Source: Eggerthella timonensis (GTDB taxonomy: Bacteria; Actinomycetota; Coriobacteriia; Coriobacteriales; Eggerthellaceae). From it: 64,000 nt of DNA. The position numbers and the translations under genes were made by a program. Where the stretch lies: NCBI RefSeq assembly GCF_900184265.1, contig NZ_FXXA01000002.1, forward strand, positions 2,957,982 through 3,021,981, written 5' to 3'. Of this stretch, positions 37,736-47,036 are shown piece after piece; position 1 is the stretch's first letter, and every line of letters starts with the position of its first letter. The notes below the pieces were generated by a model. The model saw nothing but the letters and a program-made list of their open reading frames with translations, had not been told where the DNA came from and made no database searches.

Positions 37736-40363
37736 CTAGTGCGCTTCCGCCCAGTTGTCGGCATAGGAGACGTCGACGTCGAGAGGCACGCGAAGCTCCA
37801 CGATGTGCTCCATGACGTCCTTCACGATGGCCGACAGCTCCTCGATCTCGCCTTCCGGCACGCTGAAGTCCAGCTCGTCGTGCACCTGCAGCAGCAGCTT
37901 CGCCTCGAAGCCGCGCTCCATGATGCGGCGCTGCACCTCGGTCATGGCGAGCTTGATGATGTCGGCCGCGCTGCCCTGCATGGGGTGGTTCATGGCCGTG
38001 CGCTCGCCGAAGCCGCGCTGGGTCGCGTTCGCGGCCTTGAGCTCGGGGATGTGGCGCTTGCGGCCGAACATCGTCTGGGCGTACCCCTGCTCCTTCGCCT
38101 GCGCGATGGTGTCGTCGAGGTACGCGCGCACGCCGGGGTACGCCTCGAAGTAGCGCTCGATCATCTCCTTGGCCTCGCCGAACGGGATGCCCAGGCTCTG
38201 CGATAGGCCGAACGCCTGCTGGCCGTAGACGATGCCGAAGTTCACGGCCTTCGCGCGGCTGCGCAGCTCGGGCGTCACCTCTTCCACGGGCAGGCCGAAC
38301 ACGCGGCTGGCCGTGGCGGCGTGGAAGTCGGCGCCGGAGCAGAACGCGGCCACGAGGTGCTCGTCGTTCGACAGGTGCGCGAGCAGGCGCAGCTCGATCT
38401 GCGAATAGTCGGCCGAGAGGAACTTGTGGCCCTCCTGAAGCGGCACGAAGCATTCGCGGATCTGGCGTCCGAACTCGGTGCGCACGGGGATGTTCTGCAG
38501 GTTCGGATCCGACGACGACAGGCGGCCCGTCGTGGTCACCGTCTCGTTGAAGCACGTGTGCACGCGCCCGTCCGCAGCGCGCATGCGCGGCAGCGCGTCG
38601 ATGTAGGTGGACTTGATCTTCGCAAGCTCCCGGTAGCGCAGGACGAGCGCCGGAAGCTCGTGGTCGTTCGACAGCTCCTTGAGCACGGCGGCGTCGGTGG
38701 AGTAGCCGCGCTGGTTCTTCTTGAGCGTGCGCAGGCCCAGCACCTCGAACAGGATGTGCGCGAGCTGCTTGGGGCTGTCGAGGTTGAACTCCTCCCCCGC
38801 GATCTCGATGATGCGGCAGCGCAGCTCGTCGAGCTCGGCCTGCGTCGTGGCGCCCAGCTCGGCCAGGCGGTCGCAATCCACCGCGGCGCCCGTGCGCTCG
38901 ACGATGGCGAGCACCGCCACGAGCGGCAGGTCGATGTCGAAGTAGGCGCGCTTGCTCTCGTCGCGCCCGAGCGCGTCGGTGAGCGGGCCCACGAGCATGC
39001 GCGCCGCCGCGGCCTGGGCCGCCACGGCGCCGGCCTCGTCCTTCGTCTCGGGCAGCACGCCGCCGCAGTAGGCGTCGAGCAGCGCGTCGAAGGAGTACTC
39101 CGACACCGACGAGTTCAGCACGTAGCCGGCCAGCCCCAGGTCGAACGCGCGCATGCCCATGAGCTCGGCATCCTCCACGAGCGCGGCCTCGGCCGTATCG
39201 GCGGGATAGATGCGATGTGCTTCGCGCTTGACGTCGAGCGCGGCGAACGAGCCGGCGCGCACGATGCGCGCGAACGCCTCGCGGCCCTCGTCGTCCTCGA
39301 ATACCGCCGTGCCCTCGCTCGTGTTCACCGCGCCGTGCAGCCCGGCGTTGAACAGCGACACCTGCTCGGGCTCGATGAACGCCACGCCCACCGTCTCGCC
39401 GCGCGCGATGGCCGCGTCGACGAGCGCATGCGCCTCGGGCCCCGACACCACGGGCTCCACCACGAGCGGGGCCGCTTTCTTCTCGAGCTCCCTGCCCACG
39501 AGCTTGAGCACGCGGCTGAGGTGCGCGTTGAACTGCACGCCCTTGAACGCCTCGGTCACCTTGTCGGGATCGAACGACGGGAACGAGCACGCCTCGAGGT
39601 CGAGCGGGAAGTCGAGGTCGCACACGATCGTGGCCACCTCGCGGCTCAAAAACGCCATGTCCCTGTTGTCGACGATCTTCTCTTTCTGCTTGCCCTTGAG
39701 GTCGTCCACATGCTCGTAGATGCCCTCGAGGCTGCCGTAGGACTGCAGCAGCTTCGCGGCGGTCTTGTCGCCGATGCCGGGCACGCCGGGGATGTTGTCG
39801 GACGAGTCGCCCTTGAGGCCGAGGAAGTCGATGAACTGGTCGGGGCGCACGCCGTAGCGCTCCTCCACCTCGGCCGGCCCGTAGATGGCCACGTCGGTGA
39901 TGCCCTTCTTCGTGGTGACGATGCGCGTGGCGGGGCTGGCCAGCTGGTAGGCGTCCTTATCTCCCGTCACGAGCAGCGTCTCGTAGCCCAGCGCCTCGTT
40001 GCGTTTCGCGACGGTGCCCAGCACATCGTCGCCCTCCCAGCCCTTGATGCGCACGACGGGTACGTTCATGGCCTCCAGCAGCTCCTCGATGATGGGGAAC
40101 TGCACCTTGAGATCGTCGTCCATGGGCGGGCGCTGCGCCTTGTACTGCTCGAGCGCCTCCATGCGAAACGCCGGACGGCCGGCGTCGAACGCGCAGATGA
40201 GCGCGTCGGGGTTCGCGATGTCGATGAACTTGAGCAGCATGGCCACGAAGCCGAACACGGCGTTGGTGGGCCGGCCGTCGGGAGCGTTCATCGTCTGGGG
40301 CACCGCATGGTAGGCACGGTGCATAAGCGAGTTGCCGTCGATGACGGCGATCTTCTTCGGCAT
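37736..40363 (-). CDS. polA: DNA polymerase I
   Basis: 875 residues: N-terminal 5'-3' flap exonuclease (DGNSLMHRAYHA at the start, about 1-290), a degenerate 3'-5' exonuclease-like domain without the D-x-E and D-x-x-x-D catalytic residues (about 310-480), and a family A polymerase domain (FLSADYSQIELRLLAHLS, RSRAKAVNFGIVYG, VHDELDFSVP). Proofreading is therefore probably absent, as in other actinobacterial PolI. ATG at 40363 has GGAGGA 8 nt upstream. Confidence 0.96.
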   Translation of the reverse strand: MPKKIAVIDGNSLMHRAYHAVPQTMNAPDGRPTNAVFGFVAMLLKFIDIANPDALICAFDAGRPAFRMEALEQYKAQRPPMDDDLKVQFPIIEELLEAMNVPVVRIKGWEGDDVLGTVAKRNEALGYETLLVTGDKDAYQLASPATRIVTTKKGITDVAIYGPAEVEERYGVRPDQFIDFLGLKGDSSDNIPGVPGIGDKTAAKLLQSYGSLEGIYEHVDDLKGKQKEKIVDNRDMAFLSREVATIVCDLDFPLDLEACSFPSFDPDKVTEAFKGVQFNAHLSRVLKLVGRELEKKAAPLVVEPVVSGPEAHALVDAAIARGETVGVAFIEPEQVSLFNAGLHGAVNTSEGTAVFEDDEGREAFARIVRAGSFAALDVKREAHRIYPADTAEAALVEDAELMGMRAFDLGLAGYVLNSSVSEYSFDALLDAYCGGVLPETKDEAGAVAAQAAAARMLVGPLTDALGRDESKRAYFDIDLPLVAVLAIVERTGAAVDCDRLAELGATTQAELDELRCRIIEIAGEEFNLDSPKQLAHILFEVLGLRTLKKNQRGYSTDAAVLKELSNDHELPALVLRYRELAKIKSTYIDALPRMRAADGRVHTCFNETVTTTGRLSSSDPNLQNIPVRTEFGRQIRECFVPLQEGHKFLSADYSQIELRLLAHLSNDEHLVAAFCSGADFHAATASRVFGLPVEEVTPELRSRAKAVNFGIVYGQQAFGLSQSLGIPFGEAKEMIERYFEAYPGVRAYLDDTIAQAKEQGYAQTMFGRKRHIPELKAANATQRGFGERTAMNHPMQGSAADIIKLAMTEVQRRIMERGFEAKLLLQVHDELDFSVPEGEIEELSAIVKDVMEHIVELRVPLDVDVSYADNWAEAH

Positions 40364-40491
40364 AGGGCGAGTCCTCCGTCGGTTATGGTTTCGAGCGACC
40401 AGTATAGAGCAACCCGCCGCGCCCCCGCCGGACGCCGCCGGAGAAACAAAGAATCACCCACCGCCGCGCAAGGTTTTTCCGACGAAGGAGG

Positions 40492-41166
40492 CTATGCGCT
40501 CCACAGGTAGCCGACGCCGCGCACCGTTTCGAGGTGCTGCGCCAGCTCGGGGCCCAGCTTCGCGCGGATGCGCCGCACGTGCACGTCCACCGTGCGCGAG
40601 CCGCCGTAATAGTCGAAGCCCCACACCCGGCGCAAGAGCGCGTCGCGCGAGTACGTGCGCGAGGGATGCGTGACCAGGAAGGCCAGCAGCGCGTACTCGA
40701 GGTACGTGAGGTCGAGCGGCTCGCCAGCCACCGTCACCTGGTAGGTGGCCAGGTTCACGGTCATGTTCTCGACCGCGAGGCAGTCCGACGTAGCAGCCTC
40801 GTTGCCGGGCCACAGCAGCTGGCGGATGCGGGCCGCGCACTCCTCCGGCGTCGCGCCGCGCACGACGAAGTCGCTCTTCACCTGCACGGGCAGCCGGAAG
40901 CGGACAAGCTGGTCCTCGCCCACGATGACGAGCAGCGACGCCGCGTTGTCCTCGAGCAGCAGCGCCTCGATGCCGGCCACGTCCTCCGCCGCGCCGCCGC
41001 GCGCCTCGTACACGACGAGGTCGCAGGCGGGATGCTGCCCGAGCAGTTTCTTGAACTGGGCGGACGAACCCGCCGCCACGTCCACGTCCAAGCTCGACAG
41101 CACCTGCTGGAACTTGTGCGCGTTGTCGAGGCTGTCCGCGACGAATATCACCTGCTTGCGCTGCAC
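40492..41166 (-). CDS. GlnR-like OmpR-family regulator with atypical receiver
   Basis: 224 residues. The C-terminal winged helix (TYLEYALLAFLVTHPSRTYS, RDALLRRVWGFDYYGGSRTV, DVHVRRIRAKLG) is very close to actinobacterial GlnR. The N-terminal receiver is atypical: the phosphoacceptor position in LVVYEARGG has no aspartate. I chose GTG at 41166, preceded by GGGAGGAGG; the GTG at 41184 lies inside that ribosome site's upstream region. It starts 19 bp after glnA in the same direction, and the glnA promoter carries a GlnR-like GAAAC-N6-GAAAC pair. Control of nitrogen genes is the likely role. Confidence 0.82.
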   Translation of the reverse strand: MQRKQVIFVADSLDNAHKFQQVLSSLDVDVAAGSSAQFKKLLGQHPACDLVVYEARGGAAEDVAGIEALLLEDNAASLLVIVGEDQLVRFRLPVQVKSDFVVRGATPEECAARIRQLLWPGNEAATSDCLAVENMTVNLATYQVTVAGEPLDLTYLEYALLAFLVTHPSRTYSRDALLRRVWGFDYYGGSRTVDVHVRRIRAKLGPELAQHLETVRGVGYLWSA

Positions 41167-41185
41167 GGCCCCCTCCTCCCGCACA

Positions 41186-42529
41186 TCAGAGCACCGCGAG
41201 GTAGCGGTCGCGCTCCCACTGCGACACGTACCCCTGGTAGTCGTTCCATTCGGCGCGTTTCGCAGCCACGAGGTAGGAGTGGATGTGGTCGCCGAGCGTC
41301 GTACGCATCAGCTCGGACTCGGCGAACAGCTCCACCGCCTCTCCGAGGCTCTCGGGCAGCGTGGCGATGCCCTGTTGGCGCAGGTCCTGGCGCGACAGCA
41401 TGAACAGATCCTGGTCTTCGTTGGGCTCCTGCAGCTCCAGCTCCTCCTCGATGCCAGCCAAGCCGGCGGCCAGCATGGCGGCGAAGGCGAGGTAGGGGTT
41501 CGCGCTGGGGTCGGGGCTGCGCAGCTCGAGGCGGCACGCGCCCTCGCTCGTGGGGCGGTAGCCCGGCACGCGCACGAGCGTGGAGCGGTTCGAGCGCGCC
41601 CACGACAGGTAGATGGGCGCTTCGCCGCCGGCGATGAGGCGCTTGTACGAGTTCACGTGCTGGTTCGTGATGGCGCAGAACTCGGGCGCGTACTTGAGCA
41701 GGCCGGCCAGGTAGTGCTTGGCCACCTTCGACAGGTGGTAGCCTTGGGGGTCGGCGGGGTCGTAGAAGGCGTTGTTGCCGTCGAGGTCGTAGAGGCTCTG
41801 GTGCACGTGCATGCCGCTGCCCGGCTCGCCCGCCATGGGCTTGGGCATGAACGACGCGTGCACGCCGTGCTTCATCGCGATCTCCTTGACGACCAGCTTG
41901 TATGTCATCACCGCGTCGGCCATGGACAACGCGTCGGTGAAGCGCAGGTCGATCTCGTGCTGGGACGGGCCGTTCTCGTGATGGGAGTACTCCACGGGGA
42001 TGCCCATCTTCTCCAGCGTGAGCACGGTGTCGCGGCGCAGGTCGGAGGCGTAGTCCAGGCTCGTGAGGTCGAAGTAGCCGCCGCGGTCGAGCACCTCGGT
42101 GCCCTCGGCGTCCTTGAAATAGTAGAACTCCAGCTCCGGGCCGATGTTGAACACGTAGCCCATCGCCTGGGCCTTCGCCGCCGTGCGCGCGAGGACCTGG
42201 CGCGGGTCGCCTTCGAAGGGGGATCCGTCGGGCGTGCGCAGGTTGCAGAACATGCGGGCGACCGCGTTGGACTCGGGCCGCCATGGCAGCACCTGGAACG
42301 TGGACGCGTCCGGATACGCCAGCATGTCGGATTCCTGCGTGCGGCAGAACCCCTCGATGCAGCTGCCGTCGAAGCCCATGCCGTCGGCGAACGCGTCCTC
42401 GAGCTCGCTCGGGATGACCGCGAACGACTTCATGCGGCCGAGCACGTCGGTGAACCAGAAGCGGACGAAATGGACGTCGCGGCTCTTGATGGTCTTCAGC
42501 ACGAAGTCTTGCTCGGGGGTCACGGTCAT
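41186..42529 (-). CDS. glnA: Glutamine synthetase, type I-alpha
   Basis: 447 residues. Signatures: FDGSCIEGF, metal site ELEFYYF, KPMAGEPGSGMHVHQSL, and NPYLAFAAMLAAG. The adenylylation-site motif of beta-type enzymes is missing (the region reads DLFMLSRQDL), so control is by transcription and feedback rather than adenylylation. Followed by the GlnR-like gene 19 bp downstream. Confidence 0.95.
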   Translation of the reverse strand: MTVTPEQDFVLKTIKSRDVHFVRFWFTDVLGRMKSFAVIPSELEDAFADGMGFDGSCIEGFCRTQESDMLAYPDASTFQVLPWRPESNAVARMFCNLRTPDGSPFEGDPRQVLARTAAKAQAMGYVFNIGPELEFYYFKDAEGTEVLDRGGYFDLTSLDYASDLRRDTVLTLEKMGIPVEYSHHENGPSQHEIDLRFTDALSMADAVMTYKLVVKEIAMKHGVHASFMPKPMAGEPGSGMHVHQSLYDLDGNNAFYDPADPQGYHLSKVAKHYLAGLLKYAPEFCAITNQHVNSYKRLIAGGEAPIYLSWARSNRSTLVRVPGYRPTSEGACRLELRSPDPSANPYLAFAAMLAAGLAGIEEELELQEPNEDQDLFMLSRQDLRQQGIATLPESLGEAVELFAESELMRTTLGDHIHSYLVAAKRAEWNDYQGYVSQWERDRYLAVL

Positions 42530-42558
42530 CGGGTGCGTCCTTTCTCTCTCGAACCACC

Positions 42559-42589
42559 ATTATACTCGTCGGTGTTTCGGTTGCGTTTC
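42559..42589 (-). promoter_or_regulatory. glnA promoter with GlnR-like box
   Basis: Minus-strand -10 TATAAT (42564-42559). GAAAC-N6-GAAAC (42589-42574) sits over the -35 region, which itself is poor (AACGCA), as expected for an activator-dependent promoter. A palindrome GTCACGGTGAC lies further up at 42628-42638. Confidence 0.6.
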
Positions 42590-42687
42590 GCGAGAAGAAA
42601 CCCGACGCGCCGCGCAGACCCGCATTCGTCACGGTGACAGTCCATCGTCAGAACCTCGGCCCTCTGCCGCGCCGAGCGGCGCGTGCT

Positions 42688-42723
42688 ATACTTTAGCTAT
42701 CCGATCAGCGACGATCAGGAGGT
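42688..42723 (+). promoter_or_regulatory. Promoter -10 and ribosome site of the universal stress gene
   Basis: -10 TATACT at 42688-42693 with no good -35; AGGAGGT at 42717-42723, 5 nt before the ATG. Confidence 0.5.
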
Positions 42724-42728
42724 ACCCT

Positions 42729-43226
42729 ATGAAGTTCACCAACATCCTCGTGCCGTTCGACAAGTCCGACCACGCACTGCACGCGCTCACGCTGGCCAAG
42801 GGCCTTGCGGAAGAGGATCCCGCCGTCAAGCTGCACGTCGTCGGCGTCATATTCGTCTCGGACATCCCGCCCGCGCTCGGGCTCGACGCCAATCCCTACG
42901 AGAGCGCTCCCCCGCTGGTCATCCAGCCCGACCTGTACAAAAAGCTCGTCGACGCGGCGCTCGACCGCGAGAAGGACGACATGAAGCAGGCTATCGGCGG
43001 GCTGCTCGACGGCATGCCCAACGAGGTGGATCTCGTCGCCGTCAACGCGCCGTCGCCCGTGGACGGCATCAACGACTTCGCGAAGGAGCACGGCTGCGAC
43101 CTCATCGTCATGGGCTCGCGCGGCCTCGGCGTGCTGCGCGGCATGCTGGGCAGCGTCAGCTACGGCGTCCTGCGCTCGGCCGAGATCCCCGTCCTCGTGG
43201 CGAAGAAGGACGGGGACGAGAAGTAA
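42729..43226 (+). CDS. Universal stress protein, UspA family
   Basis: 165 residues. NILVPFDKSDHALHAL at the start and GSRGLGVLRGMLGSVSYGVL near the end form the ATP-binding UspA signature. Single-domain cytoplasmic protein, divergent from glnA. Specific stress is unknown. Confidence 0.92.
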   Translation: MKFTNILVPFDKSDHALHALTLAKGLAEEDPAVKLHVVGVIFVSDIPPALGLDANPYESAPPLVIQPDLYKKLVDAALDREKDDMKQAIGGLLDGMPNEVDLVAVNAPSPVDGINDFAKEHGCDLIVMGSRGLGVLRGMLGSVSYGVLRSAEIPVLVAKKDGDEK

Positions 43227-43304
43227 GGAAGGGATACGGACGCATCGCGACGGTCCGCGTTCTCTTTCGCGCGGGCCGTCGCGCATGCCGACCCGATAAG
43301 TTGG

Positions 43305-43310
43305 TATACT
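43305..43310 (+). promoter_or_regulatory. -10 box giving a leaderless glycosyltransferase mRNA
   Basis: TATACT ends 8 bp before the ATG at 43319. Transcription would start at or within about 2 nt of the ATG, and no ribosome site precedes it. Confidence 0.6.
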
Positions 43311-43318
43311 ACCTGGCT

Positions 43319-44608
43319 ATGGAAACCAATCGACATCATACCCGCCAACGCAAGCATCTGGCCATCGTCACGATGGGGGTGAAGCTGGGCGACGAGACAC
43401 GCGGTTACACGCGCTTCCGCTTCCTGTCGGAGCTGCTCGCGCGCGAGGGCTTCGAAGTCGACCTCGTCACGTCGTCGTTCCAGCATTGGGACAAGGCGCA
43501 TCGCGACACGTCGAAGGCCTGCTACCAGGGCCTTCCCTACCGCGTCGTGTTCATCGACGAGCCCGGCTACACGAAGAACCTCGACCTTGCGCGCATCCGC
43601 AGCCATCGCGTCGCGGCGAAGAACCTGCGCGCGCACTTCGAGCGAACGGCCGGCGCGTACGACCTCATCTACGCGGAGATCCCGCCGAACGACGTCGCGC
43701 GCGTGTGCGCCGAAGCAGCCGACGCGCAGGGCATCCCGTTCGTGGCGGACATCAACGATTTGTGGCCCGAGGCCATGCGCATGGTCGTCGACGTGCCCGT
43801 GATCAGCGACGTCGCCTTCTACCCGTTCTCGCGCGACGCGAAGCGCGTCTACCAGCTGCTGGCGGGCGCCGTCGGCACCTCCGACGAGTACGCGGCGCGC
43901 CCGGCGAAGGACCGCGCAAAGCCCTACCCCCAGGCCACGGTGTACGTGGGCAACGACCTGGCCGCCTTCGACGAAGGCGCCCGCGTGCACGCGGCCGAGG
44001 TCGATAAGCCCGCAGGCGAGCTGTGGGTCACCTACGCCGGCACGCTCGGCGCCAGCTACGACGTGGCTACGCTCGTCGAGGCCGCTGCACTGCTCGAGCG
44101 CCGACGCCTCGCACGCGCGGCGTCGAAGGACGACGCACGGGCGCCGAACCCGCCCCCCGTGCGCGTCAAGGTGCTGGGCGACGGCCCCGACCGCGAGAGG
44201 CTCGAGGCGCTCGCAGCGCAGCTCGACGCCCCGGTGGACTTCCTGGGGTACACGGCCTACGAGCTGATGGCCGCCTACCTGTGCGCGTCGGACATCGTGG
44301 TGAACTCGCTCGTCAAGTCGGCGGCGCAGAGCATCGTGACGAAGATCGGCGACTACCTGGCCAGCGGCAACCCCATGATCAACACGGGCTCGAGCCCCGA
44401 GTTCCGCGCGAAGGTGACCGCCGACGGCTTCGGCGTGAACGTCGAGGCGGAGGACGCCGAAGCGCTCGCCGACGCCATCGCCAAGCTCGCGGGGCACGCG
44501 TCGCTGCGCAAGATCATGGGCTCGAAGGCGCGCGCCGTCGCCGAGAGCGAGTTCGACCAGCCCCGCGCGTACCGCGAGATCGTGGATTTGCTGCGCACGT
44601 TGCTGTGA
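43319..44608 (+). CDS. GT4-like glycosyltransferase
   Basis: 429 residues with a GT-B fold. The N-terminal half has TRFRFLSELLAREGFEVDLVTS and INDLWPE, as in WbuB-like transferases; the C-terminal half has WVTYAGTLGASYD, KVLGDGPDRERLEALA and the nucleotide-sugar site region with ASGNPMINTGSSPE. First of three genes (glycosyltransferase, aminotransferase, sugar transferase) that look like a surface-glycan initiation unit. Apparently leaderless. Sugar specificity unknown. Confidence 0.85.
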   Translation: METNRHHTRQRKHLAIVTMGVKLGDETRGYTRFRFLSELLAREGFEVDLVTSSFQHWDKAHRDTSKACYQGLPYRVVFIDEPGYTKNLDLARIRSHRVAAKNLRAHFERTAGAYDLIYAEIPPNDVARVCAEAADAQGIPFVADINDLWPEAMRMVVDVPVISDVAFYPFSRDAKRVYQLLAGAVGTSDEYAARPAKDRAKPYPQATVYVGNDLAAFDEGARVHAAEVDKPAGELWVTYAGTLGASYDVATLVEAAALLERRRLARAASKDDARAPNPPPVRVKVLGDGPDRERLEALAAQLDAPVDFLGYTAYELMAAYLCASDIVVNSLVKSAAQSIVTKIGDYLASGNPMINTGSSPEFRAKVTADGFGVNVEAEDAEALADAIAKLAGHASLRKIMGSKARAVAESEFDQPRAYREIVDLLRTLL

Positions 44609-44725
44609 TTTTGGTCGAGCGCCTCGCCAAACCGGGCGCGGCGCGTCAAAATAGGGAGCTTGCATACGTCGAATGCGTGCGATCGTGCAGGTCGTGCGCC
44701 GTTTATCGGGTACCAAGGAGCAATC

Positions 44726-45952
44726 TTGACTGAGCAGAAACGAATTTCGTTCTCCCCGCCGGACATCACCCAGGCCGAGCTCGACGAGGTCGCCGACGCC
44801 TTGCGGAGCGGCTGGATCACCACCGGCCCGAAGACGAAGGAGTTCGAGCGCGAGATCGCCCGCTTCGCGCAGGCCGACCGCGCCGCCACGTTCGCCTCGG
44901 CCACCGCGGCGCTCGAGTGCGCCCTGCGCGCCATCGGCGCAGGACCCGGGGACGAAGTGATCACGAGCGCGTACACCTACACCGCCTCCTGCTCGGTCAT
45001 CTGCCACGTGGGCGCGACCCCGGTGCTGTGCGACGTGGCGCCCGGCTCCTACGAGATGGACTACGACGCCCTGCCCGGCCTCGTCACCGAGCGCACGCGT
45101 GCCGTCATCCCCGTCGATATCGCCGGGCGCATGGCGGACTACGACCGCTTATTCGCCGCGCTCGACGCCGCGCGCGATTGCTGGAGCCCCGCGACCGAGC
45201 TGCAGCGCGCCTTCGACCGCCCCGTCGTCCTGGCCGATGCCGCCCACTCGTTCGGCGCGACGTATCGGGGACGTCCCTCCGGGTCGGTGGCCGACTTCAC
45301 CGCCTTCTCGTTCCACGCCGTGAAGAACCTGACCACGGCCGAGGGCGGCGCGCTCGCGTGGCGCGCGGGCGCGTTCGACTCCGACGAGCTGTACCGCCAG
45401 TTCATGCTGCAATCCCTGCACGGCCAGACGAAGGATGCGCTGGCGAAGAACCGCGCGGGCGCCTGGGAGTACGACATCGCCTTCCCAGGCTGGAAGTGCA
45501 ACATGACCGACATCCAGGCGGCGCTCGGCCTCGCGCAACTGCGCCGCTACCCCGCCTCGCTCGCCCGTCGGCGCGCCATCGTCGAGCGCTACGAGCGCAA
45601 CCTGCGCGACCGCGACGTCGAGCTGCTGCAGCACTACGGCGAAGGCGGCGAATCGAGCGGGCACCTCATGTTCGTGCGCCTGAGGGGCAAGTCGCAGGCG
45701 TTCCGCAACGCGCTGATCGAGCGCATGGCGGGCGACGGCGTGGCCACGAACGTGCACTACAAGCCGTTGCCGCTGCTCACCGCGTACCGCGACCTCGGCT
45801 TCGACATCGCCGACTTCCCGAACGCGCTCGCGCAGTTCGAGAACGAGGTGACGCTGCCGTTGCACACGCTGCTCTCCGACGACGATGTCGACTACGTGAC
45901 GGCGTCGTTCGGGCGCGCTTACGACGAGCTCGAGGCGGAGGGCATCCGCTGA
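44726..45952 (+). CDS. DegT/DnrJ/EryC1 sugar aminotransferase
   Basis: 408 residues. PLP-binding lysine K200 (SFHAVKNLTTAEGG); SGWITTGPKTKEFE and the DIQAALGLAQL motif are typical. Makes a 4-amino-4,6-dideoxy (or similar) nucleotide sugar. Start is TTG at 44726 with AAGGAG 5 nt upstream; upstream frame lacks similarity. The TGA overlaps the next ATG (TGATG). Together with the sugar transferase, it fits synthesis of an amino-sugar-initiated glycan such as one starting with AATGal, the first sugar of pneumococcal teichoic acid; that link is inference. Confidence 0.9.
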   Translation: MTEQKRISFSPPDITQAELDEVADALRSGWITTGPKTKEFEREIARFAQADRAATFASATAALECALRAIGAGPGDEVITSAYTYTASCSVICHVGATPVLCDVAPGSYEMDYDALPGLVTERTRAVIPVDIAGRMADYDRLFAALDAARDCWSPATELQRAFDRPVVLADAAHSFGATYRGRPSGSVADFTAFSFHAVKNLTTAEGGALAWRAGAFDSDELYRQFMLQSLHGQTKDALAKNRAGAWEYDIAFPGWKCNMTDIQAALGLAQLRRYPASLARRRAIVERYERNLRDRDVELLQHYGEGGESSGHLMFVRLRGKSQAFRNALIERMAGDGVATNVHYKPLPLLTAYRDLGFDIADFPNALAQFENEVTLPLHTLLSDDDVDYVTASFGRAYDELEAEGIR

Positions 45953-46557
45953 TGTACGTACGGTTCGGAAAACGCGTATGCGACCTGGTCGTAGGGCTCG
46001 TGGCGCTGCCCTTCGTGCTGATCGTCATCGCGGTGCTGGCACCGTTCATTCACTTCGAGGACAAAGGGCCCGTGTTCTACAACGCACCGCGCGTGGGGCT
46101 TGGCGGACGCGACTTCAAGATGTACAAGCTGCGCTCGATGCGGGTGAACGCGCCCGACCTCGTCATGGAGGACGGCTCCACCTACAACGGAGCCGACGAT
46201 CCGCGCATGACGCGCGTGGGGGCCTTCATGCGCAAGACGTCGCTCGACGAGATGCCCCAGTTCCTCAATGTGCTGAAAGGCGACATGAGCGTCGTGGGGC
46301 CCCGCCCCGACCTGCGCCGCGAGACGGAGCTCTACGAAGGCGACGAGCACCTCAAACTCACCGTGAAGCCCGGCATCACCGGATACGCCGCCGTGTACGG
46401 GCGCAACTCGCTGCCCTGGCACGACCGCTTGGCGCTCGACGTGTTCTACGTGCACAACGTTTCTTTCCCGCTTGACGTGAAGGTGTTCTTCAAGACGTTC
46501 TCCGCCGTGTTCAACCAGGAAGGCGTGTTCGTGGAAGACGATGCGTCGGCGAAGTAA
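45952..46557 (+). CDS. Undecaprenyl-phosphate sugar-1-phosphate transferase (PglC/WcaJ C-terminal type)
   Basis: 201-residue monotopic phosphoglycosyltransferase: one hydrophobic helix (about 10-32), then [46 protein letters not shown] and GPRP. Starts glycan synthesis by placing a sugar phosphate on undecaprenyl phosphate. One-base overlap with the aminotransferase. Confidence 0.93.
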   Translation: MYVRFGKRVCDLVVGLVALPFVLIVIAVLAPFIHFEDKGPVFYNAPRVGLGGRDFKMYKLRSMRVNAPDLVMEDGSTYNGADDPRMTRVGAFMRKTSLDEMPQFLNVLKGDMSVVGPRPDLRRETELYEGDEHLKLTVKPGITGYAAVYGRNSLPWHDRLALDVFYVHNVSFPLDVKVFFKTFSAVFNQEGVFVEDDASAK

Positions 46558-46608
46558 CGGTCGGCTAACGTGATCCTGTCCGACTCGACGCGCGCGGCCT
46601 CCACCCTC

Positions 46609-46614
46609 TATCAT
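46609..46614 (+). promoter_or_regulatory. Possible -10 box of the HPt gene
   Basis: TATCAT, with TCGACG 18 bp upstream (46585-46590) as a weak -35. Confidence 0.35.
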
Positions 46615-46671
46615 GGTCGTGCGCCGCGCGACGCGGACGTACGACGAGAGAGCATGCAGGAGAGTGACATC

Positions 46672-47031
46672 ATGACGAAGGATCAGACGGCTAAGCTGGC
46701 AAAGTACGGCATCGATTACGCCGAGGCGATGGAGCGCTTCGGCGGCAACGAGGGCTTGTTCGTCCGTCTTGCATCGAAATACGCGGACGACCCGCATTTC
46801 GATGCGCTCGAAGCAGCGATGGCCTCCGGCGATACCGCCGCAGCCGAGCGCGAGGCCCATTCCCTCAAGGGCGTCGCGGGCAACTTGTCGTTCGTGAGCC
46901 TCTACGACCTGGCCGCACGCATCACCGATGCGCTGCGCGCCGACGATTTCGAAAGCGCCCGTACCCTCATGCCGGAGCTCCGCGAGAGCCACGAAGCCGT
47001 GCTAGAAGCGCTGGGTGGGCTGCAGCGGTAG
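46672..47031 (+). CDS. Stand-alone histidine phosphotransfer (HPt) protein
   Basis: 119-residue four-helix HPt domain with the phosphorylatable H63 (EAHSLKGVAGNLS). No sensor kinase or response regulator lies nearby, so its phosphorelay partners are elsewhere. Start ATG at 46672 has AGGAGA 8 nt upstream. Ends 5 bp from the convergent transporter gene. Confidence 0.88.
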   Translation: MTKDQTAKLAKYGIDYAEAMERFGGNEGLFVRLASKYADDPHFDALEAAMASGDTAAAEREAHSLKGVAGNLSFVSLYDLAARITDALRADDFESARTLMPELRESHEAVLEALGGLQR

Positions 47032-47036
47032 ACGTC

